6,995 bases of DNA from Candidatus Bipolaricaulota bacterium. Lineage in GTDB: Bacteria; Bipolaricaulota; Bipolaricaulia; Bipolaricaulales; Bipolaricaulaceae. Position numbers and translations under genes: made by a program. The stretch lies in contig DQVA01000076.1 of assembly GCA_015661965.1 (NCBI GenBank), positions 1 to 6,995 on the forward strand, written 5' to 3'. A model generated the notes under the pieces. That model was not told the origin of the DNA and ran no database searches. It worked only from the letters and a program-made list of their open reading frames with translations. Within the stretch, counting starts at the first letter, position 1, and each line of letters begins with the position of its first letter. This document shows, one piece after another, positions 1 to 6,579 of this stretch.

Positions 1-78
1 CACCCCTAGGGGCCATGGTGCCACACACACGCTTGACCCACCTCAACTGTCCTTTCTAACCGGGTTCTTCAAAAAACC
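1..78. other. AT-richer segment upstream of the truncated VWA gene
   Basis: This segment has no coding potential I can support. In the frame of the VWA gene it has stops at 7-9 and 34-36. From 1 to 90 it is only about 53% GC, clearly lower than the flanking gene. It holds the 10-base palindrome CCCCTAGGGG (3-12), a CA-repeat run (22-30) and an A-run (71-76). A TTGACC hexamer at 33-38 looks like a -35 box, but no convincing -10 box follows at the right distance. It may be the far side of a deletion or insertion junction that removed the 5' part of the VWA gene. Confidence 0.4.
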
Positions 79-1571
79 TTGTCAAAGTCGGGTCTGCCGC
101 TGGGGAGCCTCTCCCCTGCGGGGCTGGCCGCCCTGCGGGGCTGGGTGGCCGGCGGCGGGGGACTGCTGGTGGTGCTGGGCCGTCGGGCCACAGAGGGCTA
201 CCTGGGCCCCGCGGAGGAACTGCTGCCGGTCTCCTTCTCCGTGCCCGAGGGGGTGCAAGAGGCCACGGTGGCCATCGCCTTCGTGCTGGACAAATCCGCC
301 TCCATGGCCGGCCGGGCCGGGACCTTGCGGAAGATCGACCTCCTCAAGGAGGCGGTGGCCCAGGCGGTGGAGGTGATGCGGCCGGAGGACGTGGTGGCGG
401 CGGTGGCCTTCGACCGGGATCCCCACTGGCTGGTAGGGCCAAGCCCTGCACAGGACGCCGAAGCCGAGCTTTACACGGCGCTGCGGGCCCTGAGCCCAAG
501 CGGGGGCACCGATCTATACCCGGCGGTGGAGGAGGCGCTGGCCGCCCTGGCCCCGCTGCGGGCGAGGCTGAAACACATCCTGCTCGTTTCCGATGGGCGT
601 ACCGTGCGGGAGGGCCGGGACTTCCCGACCCTGTATCGGGAGGTGGCCGACTCCGGGGTGGGCCTCACCGCCATCGCCGTGGGCCCGGTCCCGGACACCG
701 AGGTGCTGGGTGAGCTTACCCGGGCCGCCGGGGGGAGCTTGCTACTCCTCCCGGATATCCGGGAGCTGCCGCGGGTGTTGATCCGGGAGACCCAACGGGT
801 GGTGCGGCCACGGTTCCTGGAGGGTGAATTCCCGGTGCAACCCGGGCCGGCCGCCCCGGGGCTGGGCTTGCACGAGCTTTCCCTCCCACCCCTCCACGGC
901 TACACCCTTACCTTCCCCAAACCCACCGCCGAGGTGGCACTGCTGTCGGCCAAAGCGGATCCGGTGCTGGCCTTGGCCAGGTTGGGCTTGGGACGGGTGG
1001 CAGCGCTGACACCGATCTCTCCGGCGGCTGGACCGCGGATTGGCTCGCTTCCCCGGACCTGTCCCGGCTCCTGTCCCGGCTCATTTCCGCCCTGTGGCCG
1101 GAGGCCGCCCCGGTGGAGGTCTCCTGGTCCAGGGAGGGGGGGTGGCTGCTGGTGACCGTGGACGTGAGCGCCGGGGGCAGGTGGGTGAACGGCCTATCCC
1201 TCAGCGGCAGGTTGGTGGGGCCAGAAGAGCGGGAGCTTTCCTTCTCCCAGGTGGCCCCGGGCCGGTATTGCGCCCGCACGGTGCTTCCCCCGCCCGGGGC
1301 ATATCTTTTGATCCTGTCCGAGCCGGGCGGGACCTACGGCGGGGGGGTTCCGCTTTCCCTGCCCTACCCCGAGGAGCTGGTCGCCTTCGGCCCGGACGGG
1401 GAAGCCCTGGAGCGGATAGCCGCGCTAACTGGTGGCAGCTACGCTCCGGACGAGCTCCTCCCCCCACCCCCCGGTGGGGGTAGGCAGGGAGTTTCGGTGG
1501 GGCGGGCGCTTTTGTGGGCGGCGGCGGGATGCTTCCTCCTGGATCTCTTGCTGCGAAAGCTCCTGGCCTAG
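79..1571 (+). pseudogene. VWA-domain membrane protein, 5'-truncated and frameshifted
   Basis: Remnant of a large bacterial membrane protein that carries a glutamine-amidotransferase-like fold around a von Willebrand factor A domain. Counting from the TTG at 79, the VWA domain spans about residues 67-235. Its MIDAS motif is complete: DKSAS at 71-75, Thr144 in GGTDLYP, and Asp172 in LLVSDG. The first frame is good through GRVAAL (residue 310, base 1008) and then turns into low-complexity Pro/Arg/Gly sequence, ending at 1155. Reading from 1011 in the third frame gives TDLSGGWTADWLA, the expected continuation for this family. That frame stays open for 186 codons to the TAG at 1569-1571, ending in a hydrophobic helix (ALLWAAAGCFLLDLLL). 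One deleted base at about 1009-1011 explains this. The start is also doubtful: no Shine-Dalgarno precedes 79, and the family's usual N-terminal membrane region is absent. A sequencing error could explain the frameshift but not the missing N-terminus. Function unknown. Confidence 0.8.
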
Positions 1572-1657
1572 CTTCGCAGCTCAGCGCCCCTCTGTGCTAT
1601 CAACCCCACACAGGGAGTTGTGGCCTGAGGCCCTGTCCCCCGGGGGCGGCTGGTGGG
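1572..1657. terminator. Convergent intergenic region with inverted repeats, possible two-way terminator
   Basis: The plus-strand VWA remnant and the minus-strand gpgS-like gene end tail to tail, 86 bases apart. The gap has several small inverted repeats: CCACA/TGTGG (1606-1610 with 1619-1623), GGCC-TGA-GGCC (1622-1632) and CCCCCGGGGG (1637-1646). There is no T-tract on either strand, so this is not a classical intrinsic terminator. A two-way termination role is inferred mainly from position. Confidence 0.3.
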
Positions 1658-3037
1658 CTATACGTAGTCGGCCTCCACCAGCCGGGTCCAGGTGGATTGC
1701 ACCGCCCGCCGCCGGAGCATGCGGGAGATCTGGACATAGTTGCCGGTGGCCTGATCTATCGCCGCCCAGGCCGGGAACACCTGGGTGCGGGGCCGCCTTC
1801 TCTTCCCGGACAGAAGCTCCTCCAGGATCCGCAGGTACTCCGCGAGCCGCTCGCGGTCCTCCTCCGGGGCGTGGTTGACCGCTATATCTTCCACCCGTCG
1901 GGAGAGTTCCACGGCTCGGCGGGCGTCCTCCGTCAGGCGCCGCTCTGCCGCTTCCCGGAAACCCGTCAAGACCTCCTCCTCGCTCACCCCAGCGGCGATA
2001 AGCTCCCCCACAACGTAAGAGGCGATCTGCTCGGCCATCCGGGTCAGGGCTTCCCAGGCCTGGCCGATGTGGTAGAACACGTCCAGGCTCACCTGGGCCA
2101 TGCCCGCCGGGCCGATGAGCTTGTAAAGCTGGGTTAACATGGCCATCTCGATGGTGTAGTCGTTGGTGAACCGGAGCCGTTTGGCCACATTCCTGGCGAT
2201 GGCGAATTCCCCGGAAAGCGGGTACTTGAACGCGTCTATCCCTGGATACAGCTCGTGCCGGGACAGGAGCGACAGCAGCGGCCGGGCCAGGAGCCGGCAT
2301 ACCCGGCCGCCATAGATCCCTTCCCCCTTCCCCCCCACCAGGGTCACCCGATCGTAATAAGCCTTGACGAACTTCACCGTGGGCTCTTCCACATGCCAGG
2401 AATACAGGATGGGATGGGTAAGGGCTACCACGAACTCCTTCTGAAAGTTGACGATATCCGCGTCCACAAACACCACCACATCCCCGGAGGCGATGGGCAC
2501 CGAGATCCACAACGCTGCCCCCTTGCCCCGCGGCACCCCGAACGCCCCCACCAAGCCGGATACCCCATACCGCAGCAGCACCTTCTGCAGGTTGCGGTCG
2601 AATTGGTGGATCACCTTCACGAACAGGTTGGCGTAGCCCCGTCGGGCCATCTCCCCCTGCACCTTGTACCTGCGGAGCATCTCCACCTGATCGTGGAACA
2701 GGCCGATCTCCTCATAGGCGATTCGCACCACCTGCTGCAGCACCCGGAAGTCAGGGCGCCGCTCCGGCCCCACGGTGCCGTCCACCACGATCAGTTCGTC
2801 CAGGTATCCCAGGTCCACGAGTTGCGCTACCTCCCGCAGGATCCGGTTGAAGGTCTGTTCTTCCAGTCCCCATTCTTCTTCAGTCCGCACCTTGCCGAAC
2901 CGCACCGGGACCACCAGGGAGATGGAGATGGGGGCCGACAGCCCGGTCTCATCCACCACCCGGGTGTCGATCTTGTCCTGAATGCATTCCTCGATGTCGA
3001 AGTTACGATACGATTCGAGATCCAGAACCCTGGACAT
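1658..3037 (-). CDS. gpgS: Glucosyl-3-phosphoglycerate synthase-like glycosyltransferase (GT81), extended
   Basis: Probable enzyme of glucosylglycerate synthesis: a cytoplasmic GT-A transferase that moves glucose from an NDP-glucose to the 2-hydroxyl of 3-phosphoglycerate. The 459-residue protein has the GT81 landmarks in order: a Rossmann-like start (ISLVVPVR, 38-46), ELIVVDGT (81-88), GKGAALW (171-177), the metal-binding DAD in VFVDADIV (192-194), GGRV then ARPLL (243-255), PLSGEFA (273-279) and a late His (323). The ATG at 3037 is chosen because AAGGAGG lies 6 bases upstream; an in-frame start at 3085 adds 16 basic residues and has no support. It overlaps the upstream HAD gene by 35 bases and is third in the operon. 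It is longer than mycobacterial GpgS (about 320 residues), with an extra N-terminal stretch and a charged helical tail (about 335-459, including GKRRRPR). Family membership is fairly certain. The sugar and acceptor are inferred, and the mannosyl-3-phosphoglycerate synthases are the main alternative. Confidence 0.75.
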   Translation of the reverse strand: MSRVLDLESYRNFDIEECIQDKIDTRVVDETGLSAPISISLVVPVRFGKVRTEEEWGLEEQTFNRILREVAQLVDLGYLDELIVVDGTVGPERRPDFRVLQQVVRIAYEEIGLFHDQVEMLRRYKVQGEMARRGYANLFVKVIHQFDRNLQKVLLRYGVSGLVGAFGVPRGKGAALWISVPIASGDVVVFVDADIVNFQKEFVVALTHPILYSWHVEEPTVKFVKAYYDRVTLVGGKGEGIYGGRVCRLLARPLLSLLSRHELYPGIDAFKYPLSGEFAIARNVAKRLRFTNDYTIEMAMLTQLYKLIGPAGMAQVSLDVFYHIGQAWEALTRMAEQIASYVVGELIAAGVSEEEVLTGFREAAERRLTEDARRAVELSRRVEDIAVNHAPEEDRERLAEYLRILEELLSGKRRRPRTQVFPAWAAIDQATGNYVQISRMLRRRAVQSTWTRLVEADYV

Positions 3038-3704
3038 CTCGCGCCTCCTTGGCCGCCACCGCCCGGGCCAGGTCGTAGAAATCACCGTATACCACCAGGT
3101 CGGCCGCCCGGGCCACCTGGTCGGTCTTGGGGTTCAGTGCCACCCCCAACCCGGCCTCGCGGAGCATGCATACATCCACCGGTCCATCCCCCACCGCCAG
3201 GATCTCCCCCGGCGCCACCCCGTACTTCTCCGCCAGACTGCGCAGGGCGTGGAGCTTACACACCGCATGTCGTTGGCAATCCGGAGGCAAGTCGGCCGGA
3301 CAGGGTGGGGGGAGGAGCTTCCCGGTGAGTTGCCCCCTGTCCACCTCCAGGTCGTTGGCCCACACCTCGTCCACCCCCAGGCGGCCGGCCAACCGTTCCA
3401 CCAGCGGCCGCCAGGAATCGGATACCAACGCCACCGCCCTTCCCCGCCGCTGCTGGTCCCGGATCCACTGGCAGGCCCCCGGGGTGAGGGGGATCAGGTC
3501 GAACACCCGGTACAGGTCACGCAAGCTGAGCCCGGCGAACAGCCCCGCGATCCTGTGGGCCACCTGTCGTTCGGACAGGCCCTGCTGCTGTTTCTCCCGG
3601 TCCAGTGCGGCCAGTGCCTCCTCCAGGTCGAACGCCTGGGCCAGGGCACGTAGCGACCGCCCCATGAGCACGGTCCCGTCCATATCCACGAGCACCAGTC
3701 TCAT
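3003..3704 (-). CDS. HAD-superfamily phosphatase (SerB-like), probable glycosyl-phosphoglycerate phosphatase
   Basis: A 233-residue phosphomonoesterase of the haloacid dehalogenase superfamily. All four motifs are visible: motif I DMDGT (nucleophile Asp7, acid/base Asp9), motif II Ser95 in VALVSDS, motif III Lys150, and motif IV GDGPVD (172-177). An insert of about 55 residues after motif I (15-75, helical, rich in Gln, Arg and Glu) is a C1-type cap, as in phosphoserine phosphatase. The reading frame is open upstream to 3929, but the ATG at 3704 is right: the HAD fold begins there, GGAGG sits 7 bases upstream, and the start overlaps the GT4 stop as ATGA. Its place between two glycosyltransferases, one a 3-phosphoglycerate glycosyltransferase, suggests that it dephosphorylates the glycosyl-3-phosphoglycerate product. 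That substrate is inferred from context. On sequence alone it could be a phosphoserine or another small-molecule phosphatase. Confidence 0.8.
   Translation of the reverse strand: MRLVLVDMDGTVLMGRSLRALAQAFDLEEALAALDREKQQQGLSERQVAHRIAGLFAGLSLRDLYRVFDLIPLTPGACQWIRDQQRRGRAVALVSDSWRPLVERLAGRLGVDEVWANDLEVDRGQLTGKLLPPPCPADLPPDCQRHAVCKLHALRSLAEKYGVAPGEILAVGDGPVDVCMLREAGLGVALNPKTDQVARAADLVVYGDFYDLARAVAAKEARDVQGSGSRIVS
3044..3050 (-). promoter_or_regulatory. Ribosome binding site of the gpgS-like gene
   Basis: On the minus strand this reads AAGGAGG, 6 bases before the ATG at 3037-3035. It lies inside the end of the HAD gene, and it decides the start in favour of 3037 over the upstream in-frame ATG at 3085. 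Confidence 0.8.
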
Positions 3705-4801
3705 CCCTTCCCCTCCAACACGTTTCGGTACACGGCCTCGGTGCGGGCGGCCGTCAGGTCCCAACGGAAGTTCTCCTCCACGTGGGCCCGGCCGGCCCGC
3801 CCCATCCTTGCCCGGCGCTCGTCGTCCCCCAACAGCTCCACCAGCGCCCTGGCCAAGCCTCCCACGTCCTGTGGCCGCACCAGCAACCCCGTCTCTCCAT
3901 CCCGTACCACCTCCGGCACGGCGGTGCACCGGAACCCCACCACCGGCAACTCACAGGCCATGGCCTCGGCGGGGGTGAGCCCAAATCCCTCCCACAGCGA
4001 GGGGTAGCAGAATAAATCCGCAGCCCGATACAGGGCCGGGATCTCCTCATCTGGGACGAAACCGGTGAAGGTCACCCGCGCGGCGATCCCCAGCCTGTTG
4101 GCCAGCCCGGGGAGATCCAGGGTGTCGTTGCGCAGCGAGCCGGCCACCAGGAAATGGGCATCGGGGATTTCGGCCAGCACCCGGGGGGCGGCGGCGAGCA
4201 TATACTGGGCCCCCTTGTACCTGGTGAGCCGCCCCAGGTATAGCACCACCTTCCGCTCGCCCAGGCCGTACTTCTCCCGGACCGGGCTCCCGTCCACCCG
4301 GGGGGAGAACCGTTGCAGGTCCACCCCGTTGTAGATCACCTCCACCGGCTTCCGGACGAGATAGCGGGAGGTGAGTGCACCGGCGAGGAACCTGGACACC
4401 GAGATGTAGGCGTCCGCGCCCAAGCGCAGGGCGAGGAAGGTGCCCAGTCTCCGGCGGATCATCTTCAGGCGCTGGCGGGCCGAGTTCCAGTGCCGGATGG
4501 GGGCAAACCCATGGAACGTAAACACATGTGGTTGGCCCCGACGGCGGGCCAGTCCCCCCACCCACAGGCACGGGTGGTATTGCGTGTGGACGATATCGTA
4601 GCCGGAGAGCGCGGGCAAGAAGTCCCGCGCGTGCCGGGCCGGCACCTCCACAATCTCCAGGCCTGGCGGGCGTTCCTCCGCCCGGGTGGTGAACACCGTC
4701 ACCTCGTGGCCCCGTGCCCCCAGCGCCTTGGCCAATTCCCGAATGTGCACCACCTGGCCCGAGCCCCGGTGCAGTACCGTCCGTATGATGGCGATCCTCA
4801 T
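3701..4801 (-). CDS. Glycosyltransferase family 4 (GT-B fold)
   Basis: A 366-residue retaining GT-B glycosyltransferase and the first gene of the three-gene operon. The N-terminal domain (1 to about 165) starts with MRIAIIRTVL, has the glycine-containing acceptor-side loop RGSGQVVH (12-19) and FTFHGFAP (94-101), and ends in IYNGVDLQRFSP (156-167). The C-terminal nucleotide-sugar domain has YLGRLTRYKG (188-197, basic Arg191 and Lys196) and the family EX7E motif in EGFGLTPAEAMA (Glu271 and Glu279), then TGLLVRP. There is no signal peptide or membrane helix, so it acts in the cytoplasm or at the membrane face. The ATG at 4801 has a purine-rich GGAAGG upstream. GT4 enzymes use many donors and acceptors. 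Being co-transcribed with a GT81 synthase and a HAD phosphatase, it may add a second hexose, as MggA does in Petrotoga. A role in glycolipid or polysaccharide assembly is the alternative. Confidence 0.88.
   Translation of the reverse strand: MRIAIIRTVLHRGSGQVVHIRELAKALGARGHEVTVFTTRAEERPPGLEIVEVPARHARDFLPALSGYDIVHTQYHPCLWVGGLARRRGQPHVFTFHGFAPIRHWNSARQRLKMIRRRLGTFLALRLGADAYISVSRFLAGALTSRYLVRKPVEVIYNGVDLQRFSPRVDGSPVREKYGLGERKVVLYLGRLTRYKGAQYMLAAAPRVLAEIPDAHFLVAGSLRNDTLDLPGLANRLGIAARVTFTGFVPDEEIPALYRAADLFCYPSLWEGFGLTPAEAMACELPVVGFRCTAVPEVVRDGETGLLVRPQDVGGLARALVELLGDDERRARMGRAGRAHVEENFRWDLTAARTEAVYRNVLEGKG
3712..3716 (-). promoter_or_regulatory. Ribosome binding site of the HAD phosphatase gene
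   Basis: GGAGG on the minus strand, 7 bases before the ATG at 3704 and inside the last codons of the GT4 gene. With the 4-base ATGA overlap it points to translational coupling of the two genes. Confidence 0.7.
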
Positions 4802-4846
4802 GTCCCCCCCTTCCTAGCAGTGTACCGGATAGAAGGGGGGAAGGGG

Positions 4847-4862
4847 AAGCCCAGCTGGGCTT
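4847..4862. promoter_or_regulatory. 16-base perfect palindrome upstream of the glycosyltransferase operon
   Basis: AAGCCCAGCTGGGCTT is a perfect inverted repeat, 45 bases upstream of the GT4 start and 37 bases beyond the stop of the secreted-protein gene. As RNA it folds into a 6-base-pair stem with an AGCT loop. On the minus strand a C/T-rich tract follows, with too few consecutive Ts for a standard terminator. It may be an operator for the operon or part of a terminator for the upstream gene. Confidence 0.4.
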
Positions 4863-4875
4863 GACAGCGGGTTGG

Positions 4876-4894
4876 TCCCCTAGGCCGCAGGGGA
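4876..4894 (-). terminator. Small hairpin after the secreted PPC-like gene
   Basis: TCCCCT and AGGGGA form a 6-base-pair stem around a 7-base loop, 5 bases after the TGA at 4900-4902 on the minus strand. No U-tract follows. Together with the palindrome at 4847-4862 it may end the transcript of the two exported-protein genes. This is weak evidence. Confidence 0.3.
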
Positions 4895-4899
4895 GGGGT

Positions 4900-5826
4900 T
4901 CAGGAGCGGACCTCCCAGGTTAAGGTGTAATCGATCATCCGCCCGGGGTCCCTGCAGGTGACCTGGATGAGCCACGGCCCTGGGTCCTCCACCAGGTATT
5001 CGATGGCCAGCTCGCCCCCGGCCCGGGCCACCGCCACCGGCTGCAAGTTCGTGTCGTACAGGGCCAGGCCACAGTGCCCCCTGGCTTCGGCTCGAAGGGA
5101 GATCCGGATCCGCTGCCCGGGGCGGACGTTGATCTTGAACCAGTCAGAGGAGTCCGGGGCAGCCCCCGGCCCGGGCCAGCCGATGGTGCCGGTGTAAGTG
5201 CCGGGGGCGATGTAGGCAGCTTGTTGCGGTCGTTCCGTCTCCGGCAGGGTGCAAACGAGGGGAAACGGGGCGGTGGGGGTCGGAGGCGCTTTCCGCGCCG
5301 GCGCGGCCGGGGAGGGAGCCCAACCCCCGTATTCCACCTCCCGCACCCGCACCAGCGGGGCCGGAGCGGCCAGCCCCGGCAACAAGGCCACCGACTGGGC
5401 GTTGGCCCAGATGAGGGCGGCCGAGGTGTCGAGGTCCAGGCGCACGGAGAGCAGCGAGCCCAGGCGGAGATCCCGCCGGGAAAAACAAAGCTGGCCGAAG
5501 TAGACCCCTCGCGCGGATGTACCGCTGATCCGCTCCAGGGAAAGCCGGTACACACGCCAATCGTCCAGGGCCGGGGTGGTGAGCCGCAAGCAAACAGGCA
5601 GCACCTCTCCCGGATTACGTGCCACCATCGCTACCTGCAAGACGAACTGCTCGCCGAGTCCGACCAGGCCCTGGAAATCCCAGCGGCCATAGCCAAGCTC
5701 CCCCACTACGATGTCCCGGCCGACGGGGTCCCCTATCGCCCAGAAGCCGCTTGCCGTAACCCCCTGAGCGAAAGCCGCTCCCGCCCCGATCAAAATACAT
5801 GCCCCAAAAATAGCCGCCCCCCTCAC
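4900..5826 (-). CDS. Secreted protein with C-terminal PPC-like beta-sandwich domain
   Basis: I do not recognise the whole protein. The 308-residue chain begins with a classical signal peptide (RGAAIFGACILIGAGAAFA, cleavage expected near residue 20), so it should be exported. Residues 22-165 look all-beta and match no family I can name. Residues 168-190 are a Pro/Ala-rich linker. Residues 205-308 resemble the bacterial pre-peptidase C-terminal (PPC) domain: SSDWFKINVRPGQRIRISL, LALYDTN, then a closing strand with IDYTLTWEV. Such domains are usually found on secreted proteins. Five cysteines (79, 114, 192, 252, 291) could allow disulfides. The start is the GTG at 5826, 5 bases after AAGGAGG; the next GTG upstream (5829) is too close. 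It follows the gene ending at 5838 and is probably translated with it. A role in the cell envelope or in binding is inferred from export only. Confidence 0.75.
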   Translation of the reverse strand: MRGAAIFGACILIGAGAAFAQGVTASGFWAIGDPVGRDIVVGELGYGRWDFQGLVGLGEQFVLQVAMVARNPGEVLPVCLRLTTPALDDWRVYRLSLERISGTSARGVYFGQLCFSRRDLRLGSLLSVRLDLDTSAALIWANAQSVALLPGLAAPAPLVRVREVEYGGWAPSPAAPARKAPPTPTAPFPLVCTLPETERPQQAAYIAPGTYTGTIGWPGPGAAPDSSDWFKINVRPGQRIRISLRAEARGHCGLALYDTNLQPVAVARAGGELAIEYLVEDPGPWLIQVTCRDPGRMIDYTLTWEVRS

Positions 5827-5831
5827 CACGA

Positions 5832-5838
5832 CCTCCTT
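5832..5838 (-). promoter_or_regulatory. Ribosome binding site overlapping the upstream stop codon
   Basis: The minus strand reads TAAAGGAGG: the TAA that ends the preceding gene (5840-5838) runs straight into AAGGAGG, which lies 5 bases before the GTG at 5826. This layout suggests that the two exported proteins are made in a coupled way, and it fixes the otherwise uncertain GTG start. Confidence 0.8.
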
Positions 5839-6413
5839 TACCTTAGTTGTACTAGAAGTGCGCTCTCTGTGATGTAGCATCCCCGGAACACATACCCATT
5901 GACCCGTCCGATCTCCCACAGGCGTGCCACCTCGGCCCTGAGGGCCGCCTGGCGCTTGGGGTAAGTGAGTAGGTCCCATACCGTTTTGGCCACCCCCAGG
6001 GTGAGGAAGGTGCAGGAGACCGACCAGCAAGCCGGACGGCCACAGTGGTCCTCCAGGTAGTTCCCCAGCGCGAAAGCCACCCAGGTGAGCCCCAGGTTCA
6101 CAACCAGTGTTTTCAGGGGATCCATGGCCTCCAGTCGGCGGCAGGCCTCCACCAGCGCGTTGTTCCAGGCCACCTCATCCAGGGGAAACGCCGGGCCGCC
6201 GGAGGCGGGTTGGAACTCCACCCGCTCCACCTCCCCCCAAGGGAAGATCAGGTGCCCCCGGCTGGGCACGGCGATGACCAGGGACTCGGTCCCCAAATGG
6301 ATAACCGTGCCGGACAAGGACTCCCCGCTTGCCAAGTACACGGTGTCAGCAAAAGAGAGGCTGGCCATCGCCGCCACGGCCGCCGCCAAGCTCAGCACCC
6401 GCTTGCCGTTCAT
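5838..6413 (-). CDS. Small exported or membrane protein of unknown function
   Basis: A 191-residue protein that I cannot assign. It starts with a signal peptide (KRVLSLAAAVAAMASLSFA, cleavage near residue 22). Next comes a short beta module, DTVYLASGESLSGTV then HLIFPWGEVERVEF (about 23-67). This resembles the small SH3-like modules at the N-terminus of many exported bacterial proteins, in which a strand, a Gly turn and a 'position X governs residue E' strand recur. Residues 103-119 and 130-148 are hydrophobic and could be two membrane helices forming a hairpin with short charged ends; Cys124, Cys129 and Cys134 lie between or beside them. The ATG at 6413 is chosen because the signal peptide begins there, although no good Shine-Dalgarno precedes it. 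The longer frame to 6503 adds 30 residues of unlikely sequence. It is the first gene of a pair with the secreted PPC-like gene. Confidence 0.65.
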   Translation of the reverse strand: MNGKRVLSLAAAVAAMASLSFADTVYLASGESLSGTVIHLGTESLVIAVPSRGHLIFPWGEVERVEFQPASGGPAFPLDEVAWNNALVEACRRLEAMDPLKTLVVNLGLTWVAFALGNYLEDHCGRPACWSVSCTFLTLGVAKTVWDLLTYPKRQAALRAEVARLWEIGRVNGYVFRGCYITESALLVQLR

Positions 6414-6579
6414 GGTGAAGTGACTTTGCCCCCCCGGGTGGCGTCCACCAATGGCCGGCGCTCCCGGGGGAGGGGATGTGCGGGGTAAGCACCACACCCG
6501 CAAGTCCTCCCGGACAGGACCTGGGGAAGCAGGACCAGGGGTCAGCCGGACACTGGCCGGGGGGACACGCGTCCCCCCG
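6414..6579. promoter_or_regulatory. Intergenic region between uppP and the exported-protein pair
   Basis: This 166-base gap must hold the promoter of the exported-protein pair if that pair has its own, but I see no convincing -35/-10 pair on the minus strand; the region is very GC-rich. It contains a near-perfect direct repeat, CAGGACCTGGGG (6515-6526) and CAGGACCAGGGG (6530-6541), and small inverted repeats CTCCC/GGGAG (6461-6472) and GTCCT/AGGAC (6504-6520). Confidence 0.3.
6559..6578 (-). terminator. Strong GC hairpin just after uppP
   Basis: GGGGGGAC (6559-6566) and GTCCCCCC (6571-6578) form a perfect 8-base-pair stem with a 4-base loop. It lies directly after the uppP TAA (6582-6580) on the minus strand. 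It has no U-tract, so it is either a terminator of the weak-tail kind or an RNA 3' end stabiliser. Confidence 0.55.

Noticed and set aside
3..12. CCCCTAGGGG palindrome, with CCCCTAGG also at 4877-4884, as a possible repeated site
   Set aside because: An 8-base match is expected by chance in sequence this GC-rich, and the surroundings share nothing else.
1514..2137. Plus-strand open frame of 207 codons crossing the end of the VWA gene into the gpgS-like gene
   Set aside because: It overlaps two supported genes in the wrong frame or strand and shows no family features.
2255..3328. Long plus-strand open frame of 357 codons, rich in His and Pro
   Set aside because: It lies antisense to the GT81 and HAD genes, has no domain or ribosome binding site, and its composition is that of a GC-rich shadow frame.
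3705..3929. Longer N-terminus for the HAD phosphatase
   Set aside because: The added 75 residues are Gly/Arg-rich and overlap the GT4 gene; the HAD fold, GGAGG and the ATGA overlap all favour 3704.
4861..4866. TTGACA on the plus strand, a perfect -35 hexamer
   Set aside because: No -10 box follows at 16-18 bases and no plus-strand gene lies downstream.
5074..5877. Plus-strand open frame of 267 codons opposite the secreted PPC-like gene
   Set aside because: It is a low-complexity Arg/Gly/Pro-rich shadow of a gene with a clear signal peptide and Shine-Dalgarno on the other strand.
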